This document shows positions 3,342 through 5,316 of a DNA stretch of 5,316 nt, in pieces (within the stretch, counting starts at the first letter, position 1; every line of letters starts with the position of its first letter). The DNA is taken from contig CAZEQC010000191.1 in NCBI GenBank assembly GCA_964514285.1, forward strand, positions 1 through 5,316, in the 5' to 3' direction. The position numbers and the translations under genes were made by a program. Source of the stretch: SKLM01 sp964514285. Lineage in GTDB: Bacteria; Chloroflexota; Anaerolineae; B4-G1. Under the pieces are notes generated by a model. It was given only the letters and a program-made list of their open reading frames with translations. It had not been told where the DNA came from and searched no databases.

Positions 3342-5316
3342 CTACTCCGCCGGCTTGGGCTCCAACTGCTGCTCAGCCCACTCAGGCGGGAAGATGACCT
3401 TGCCCTCCCCATCGAAGTACTGAAGAACGGGGAAGATGTAGTAACCCTTGCCCACGACGGGGTCGGGTTTCACCTCTTCCGTCGTCATGTACTCCTCCAT
3501 GACGATGCCGTCAGTGAAGGTCCAGTCACCGGTCCAGACGTTGTTCTTGACGAACTCGTAGATCACCTCGCTGGACAGCTCGCCGTGCTCCTCGTAGGCG
3601 TCCTGGGCGACGGCCAGGAAGAACTTCGTGCCGTCGTAGGAGAGGCCGCCGGACGACGGGCTCGGTGTGATGCCGAAGCGCTCCTCGAACTCCTGAGCGT
3701 AGGCCTTGCCCTCTTCCGTGGCCCAGCCGGGGATCTGGTCGAGGACGTAGTTGGACGCCTCGCCAGTCAGGTCGTACCACTCACCCACCCAGCCGAGGCC
3801 ATCGGCGATGACCAGGCTCTGCACCCCGACCTCATCCGCCTGCTTGATGAAGGCGGAGAAGGACGGCGCCGCCGTGCTCGTGCCGGCGATGACAGCCGGG
3901 TTCAGGTCCTTGAACTTGTTGAGCAGAGGGTAGAACTCGGTCTGGTCGATGCTGAAGTACTCCTCAGCCACCGTCTCCCAGCCGGCCGCCTCAAGCTGCT
4001 CCTTGATAGCGGTGCCGAAGCTGCGGCCCCAGTCCGTGTCCTCGCCGTAGATACCGACCGTCTTGGACTCAGGCTCCCAGATGCCCTCGTCGATGGCGTT
4101 CTCCAACGCCTCCACGTAGGACTTGCTCAGCTTCTTCGGCGTGGGCCAACCCTTGAACATCCAGTAGCCGTACTTCTCGGGGTCGGAGTTGAAGGTCTCG
4201 TTGACCACCTCGGTGGCGCCGAAGCCGAAGAAGTGCGGCACCTCGTGCTTGGCCGTGATCTCCATGCAGGAGACGGCGACCGAGCTGTGCCAGTTGAGAA
4301 CACCGGCCTCGATCTCATCCTGAACCACGGCCTGCTCATAGGCCTGGGAGGCCTTGGCCGGGTCCGACTGGGAGTCGATCCACACCGGCTCGATCTCATA
4401 CGGGCCGATCTGGTAGTCGATCTCCTCCAGGGCCATGGTGGCCGAGCTCTTGAACTCCTCGCCCGTGCGGGCGCTGGGGCCGCTGAAGGGACCCAACACG
4501 CCGAGCTTGAAGGTCTCCGTCGCCTCCATAGGCTCTTCTTCCTCTTCCTCTGCAGGCGCCTCGCTGATCTCCGGCGTCTCGCCCTTGGGCGTCAGGGACA
4601 TCTCAGCCTGCTCAGGCGGGAAAATGACGTAGCCCTGGCCGTCGAAGTACTCCAGAACGGGGAAGGTGTAGTAGCCCTCGCCCGTCACCGGATCCGGAGC
4701 CACGTCGGGCGTGTACTTGTACTCCTCCATCACGATGCCGCCGGTGAAGGACCAGTCGCCGGTCTGAACCTCGTTCTTGGCGAAGTTAGCCAGCGTCTCC
4801 GAGGAGAGCTCGCCCTCGTTCTCGTACACCTGCTGCGCGGCGCCAATGAAGAAGCCACCGGCGTCGTAGGCCAGGCCAGCGGCCGAGGGGCTCGGCGTCA
4901 GGTCGTACTCCGCCTCGAACTCCTCCGCAAACTGCTTGCCTTCCTCGGTGGTAAACCCGGGGATCTGGTCGATGACGTAGTTGGAGGAGTCGCCGGTCAG
5001 GTCGTACCACTCGCCCACCCAACCGAGGCCGTCGGCGATGATCAGGCTCTCCAGCCCCACCTCATCCGCCTGCTTGATGAAGGCCGAGATGGAGGGAGCG
5101 GCCGTGCTCGTGCCGGCCAGGACCGCCGGGTTCTGGTCCTTGAACTTGTTGAGTAGGGGATAGAACTCGGTCTGGTCGATGCCGAAGTACTCCTTACCCA
5201 CGATCTCCCAGCCAGCCGCCTCGAACTGCTCCGCGATGCCCTCGCCGAAGCTGCGGCCCCAGTCCGTGTCCTCGCCGTAGATGGCGACGGTCTTGGCCTC
5301 GGGCTGCCACGTGCCG
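3342..5316 (-). CDS. Tandem-duplicated Liv-type substrate-binding protein, partial (5' end beyond the window)
   Basis: This is the extracytoplasmic receptor that would deliver ligand to the LivHMGF complex. No stop occurs from the right edge (first full codon 5313-5315) to TAG at 3342-3344, giving 657 visible residues. Residues 1-238 are the C-terminal part of a first type-1 periplasmic-binding domain, 239-268 a Pro/Glu-rich linker with six consecutive Glu (256-261), and 269-657 a complete second domain. The second opens with KLGVLGPFSGP (270-280), the usual start of the mature Peripla_BP_6 fold, and has putative ligand-loop segments NWHSS (341-345) and GFGAT (364-368). Residues 1-238 align without gaps to 411-648, about 73% identical; shared blocks include TEFYPLLNKFKD, GLGWVGEWYDLTG, TPSPS and FPPE. 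A usual family member has about 400 residues, so the full protein should exceed 800. Start and signal peptide are not visible; GTG at 5201 is an internal valine. Ligand unknown. Confidence 0.93.
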   Translation of the reverse strand, partial: GTWQPEAKTVAIYGEDTDWGRSFGEGIAEQFEAAGWEIVGKEYFGIDQTEFYPLLNKFKDQNPAVLAGTSTAAPSISAFIKQADEVGLESLIIADGLGWVGEWYDLTGDSSNYVIDQIPGFTTEEGKQFAEEFEAEYDLTPSPSAAGLAYDAGGFFIGAAQQVYENEGELSSETLANFAKNEVQTGDWSFTGGIVMEEYKYTPDVAPDPVTGEGYYTFPVLEYFDGQGYVIFPPEQAEMSLTPKGETPEISEAPAEEEEEEPMEATETFKLGVLGPFSGPSARTGEEFKSSATMALEEIDYQIGPYEIEPVWIDSQSDPAKASQAYEQAVVQDEIEAGVLNWHSSVAVSCMEITAKHEVPHFFGFGATEVVNETFNSDPEKYGYWMFKGWPTPKKLSKSYVEALENAIDEGIWEPESKTVGIYGEDTDWGRSFGTAIKEQLEAAGWETVAEEYFSIDQTEFYPLLNKFKDLNPAVIAGTSTAAPSFSAFIKQADEVGVQSLVIADGLGWVGEWYDLTGEASNYVLDQIPGWATEEGKAYAQEFEERFGITPSPSSGGLSYDGTKFFLAVAQDAYEEHGELSSEVIYEFVKNNVWTGDWTFTDGIVMEEYMTTEEVKPDPVVGKGYYIFPVLQYFDGEGKVIFPPEWAEQQLEPKPAE
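3372..4085 (-). repeat. Intragenic repeat copy B (second receptor domain)
   Basis: 714 bp coding for the 238 residues that match copy A at 4602-5315. The offset is exactly 1230 bp with no insertion or deletion. DNA similarity is high in places, for example 51 of 55 bases around 3767-3821; three of those four differences are silent and one is Ile/Val, which points to purifying selection on both copies. Confidence 0.9.
4533..4550 (-). other. Six-glutamate run in the inter-domain linker
   Basis: Six GAG/GAA codons encode consecutive Glu within APAEEEEEEPMEA. The segment resembles the acidic, Pro/Ala-containing spacer that often follows the acylated cysteine of binding-protein lipoproteins, but no Cys or hydrophobic signal precedes it here. 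It marks the junction between the two receptor domains. Confidence 0.7.
4602..5315 (-). repeat. Intragenic repeat copy A (first receptor domain, C-terminal part)
   Basis: 714 bp visible, paired with copy B at 3372-4085. The upstream part of this unit (about 140 residues corresponding to the start of the second domain) lies beyond the right edge. Divergence is concentrated in the helical stretches around residues 128-138 and 149-165, while the blocks near the putative binding cleft are nearly unchanged. Confidence 0.9.

Noticed and set aside
3324..5156. A 610-codon open frame on the plus strand opposite the receptor gene
   Set aside because: It is the antisense shadow of the receptor gene: its own internal repeat mirrors the receptor duplication, its composition is Leu/Arg/Gly/Val-rich without a recognisable domain, and the minus-strand frame has clear family motifs.
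5199..5201. GTG as start codon of the receptor gene
   Set aside because: The frame continues upstream to the window edge with residues matching the second domain at the same register (a valine is found at the matching position there), so this GTG is internal.
3342..5316. Receptor duplication as an assembly artefact
   Set aside because: The copies differ at about 27% of aligned residues, with mostly silent changes in conserved blocks and an intact frame across the junction. A collapsed or duplicated read would give near-identical copies. Misjoining of two paralogous genes remains a small possibility.

Overview
The window carries one branched-chain amino acid type (HAAT/Liv family) ABC importer operon, entirely on the minus strand. 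Read in transcription order from the right edge, it encodes a substrate-binding protein (3342-5316, 5' end outside the window), the ATPase LivG (2412-3146), the ATPase LivF (1615-2319), the permease LivH (282-1313) and the start of the permease LivM (1-250, 3' end outside the window). Together these give every subunit class of a Liv importer: an exported receptor, two membrane permeases and two cytoplasmic ATPases. The ATPases precede the permeases, unlike the E. coli order livK-H-M-G-F. The transported ligand cannot be read from the sequence: this family also takes up other amino acids, amides, urea and small carboxylates.

The most notable feature is the receptor. It is one continuous frame holding two type-1 periplasmic-binding-protein domains in tandem, with an exact period of 410 codons (1230 bp). 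The 238 codons visible in both copies are about 73% identical by hand count and align without a gap. A linker with six consecutive glutamates joins the copies and looks like the segment that normally follows a lipoprotein cysteine. The upstream copy lacks roughly 140 residues plus any signal peptide, beyond the right edge.

The spaces between genes are the second point of interest. The gaps are 197 nt (receptor-livG), 92 nt (livG-livF), 301 nt (livF-livH) and 31 nt (livH-livM). The three larger ones each contain different short palindromes or degenerate repeats: four AGCTAAGC copies with two hairpins, a GTCGGCT hairpin, and two related motifs of the CTGAGCTTGTCGAAG type. None is followed by a convincing T-run in the direction of transcription, so they look like interspersed repeats or mRNA processing/attenuation structures rather than terminators. 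Every complete downstream gene has its own clear Shine-Dalgarno sequence, so translational coupling is not needed.

The high GC content, acidic lipoprotein-like linker and repeat-laden gaps would fit an environmental bacterium such as a Chloroflexota member. That assignment is a weak inference; no taxonomic marker gene is present. I see no tRNA, rRNA, CRISPR array, insertion sequence or phage gene.
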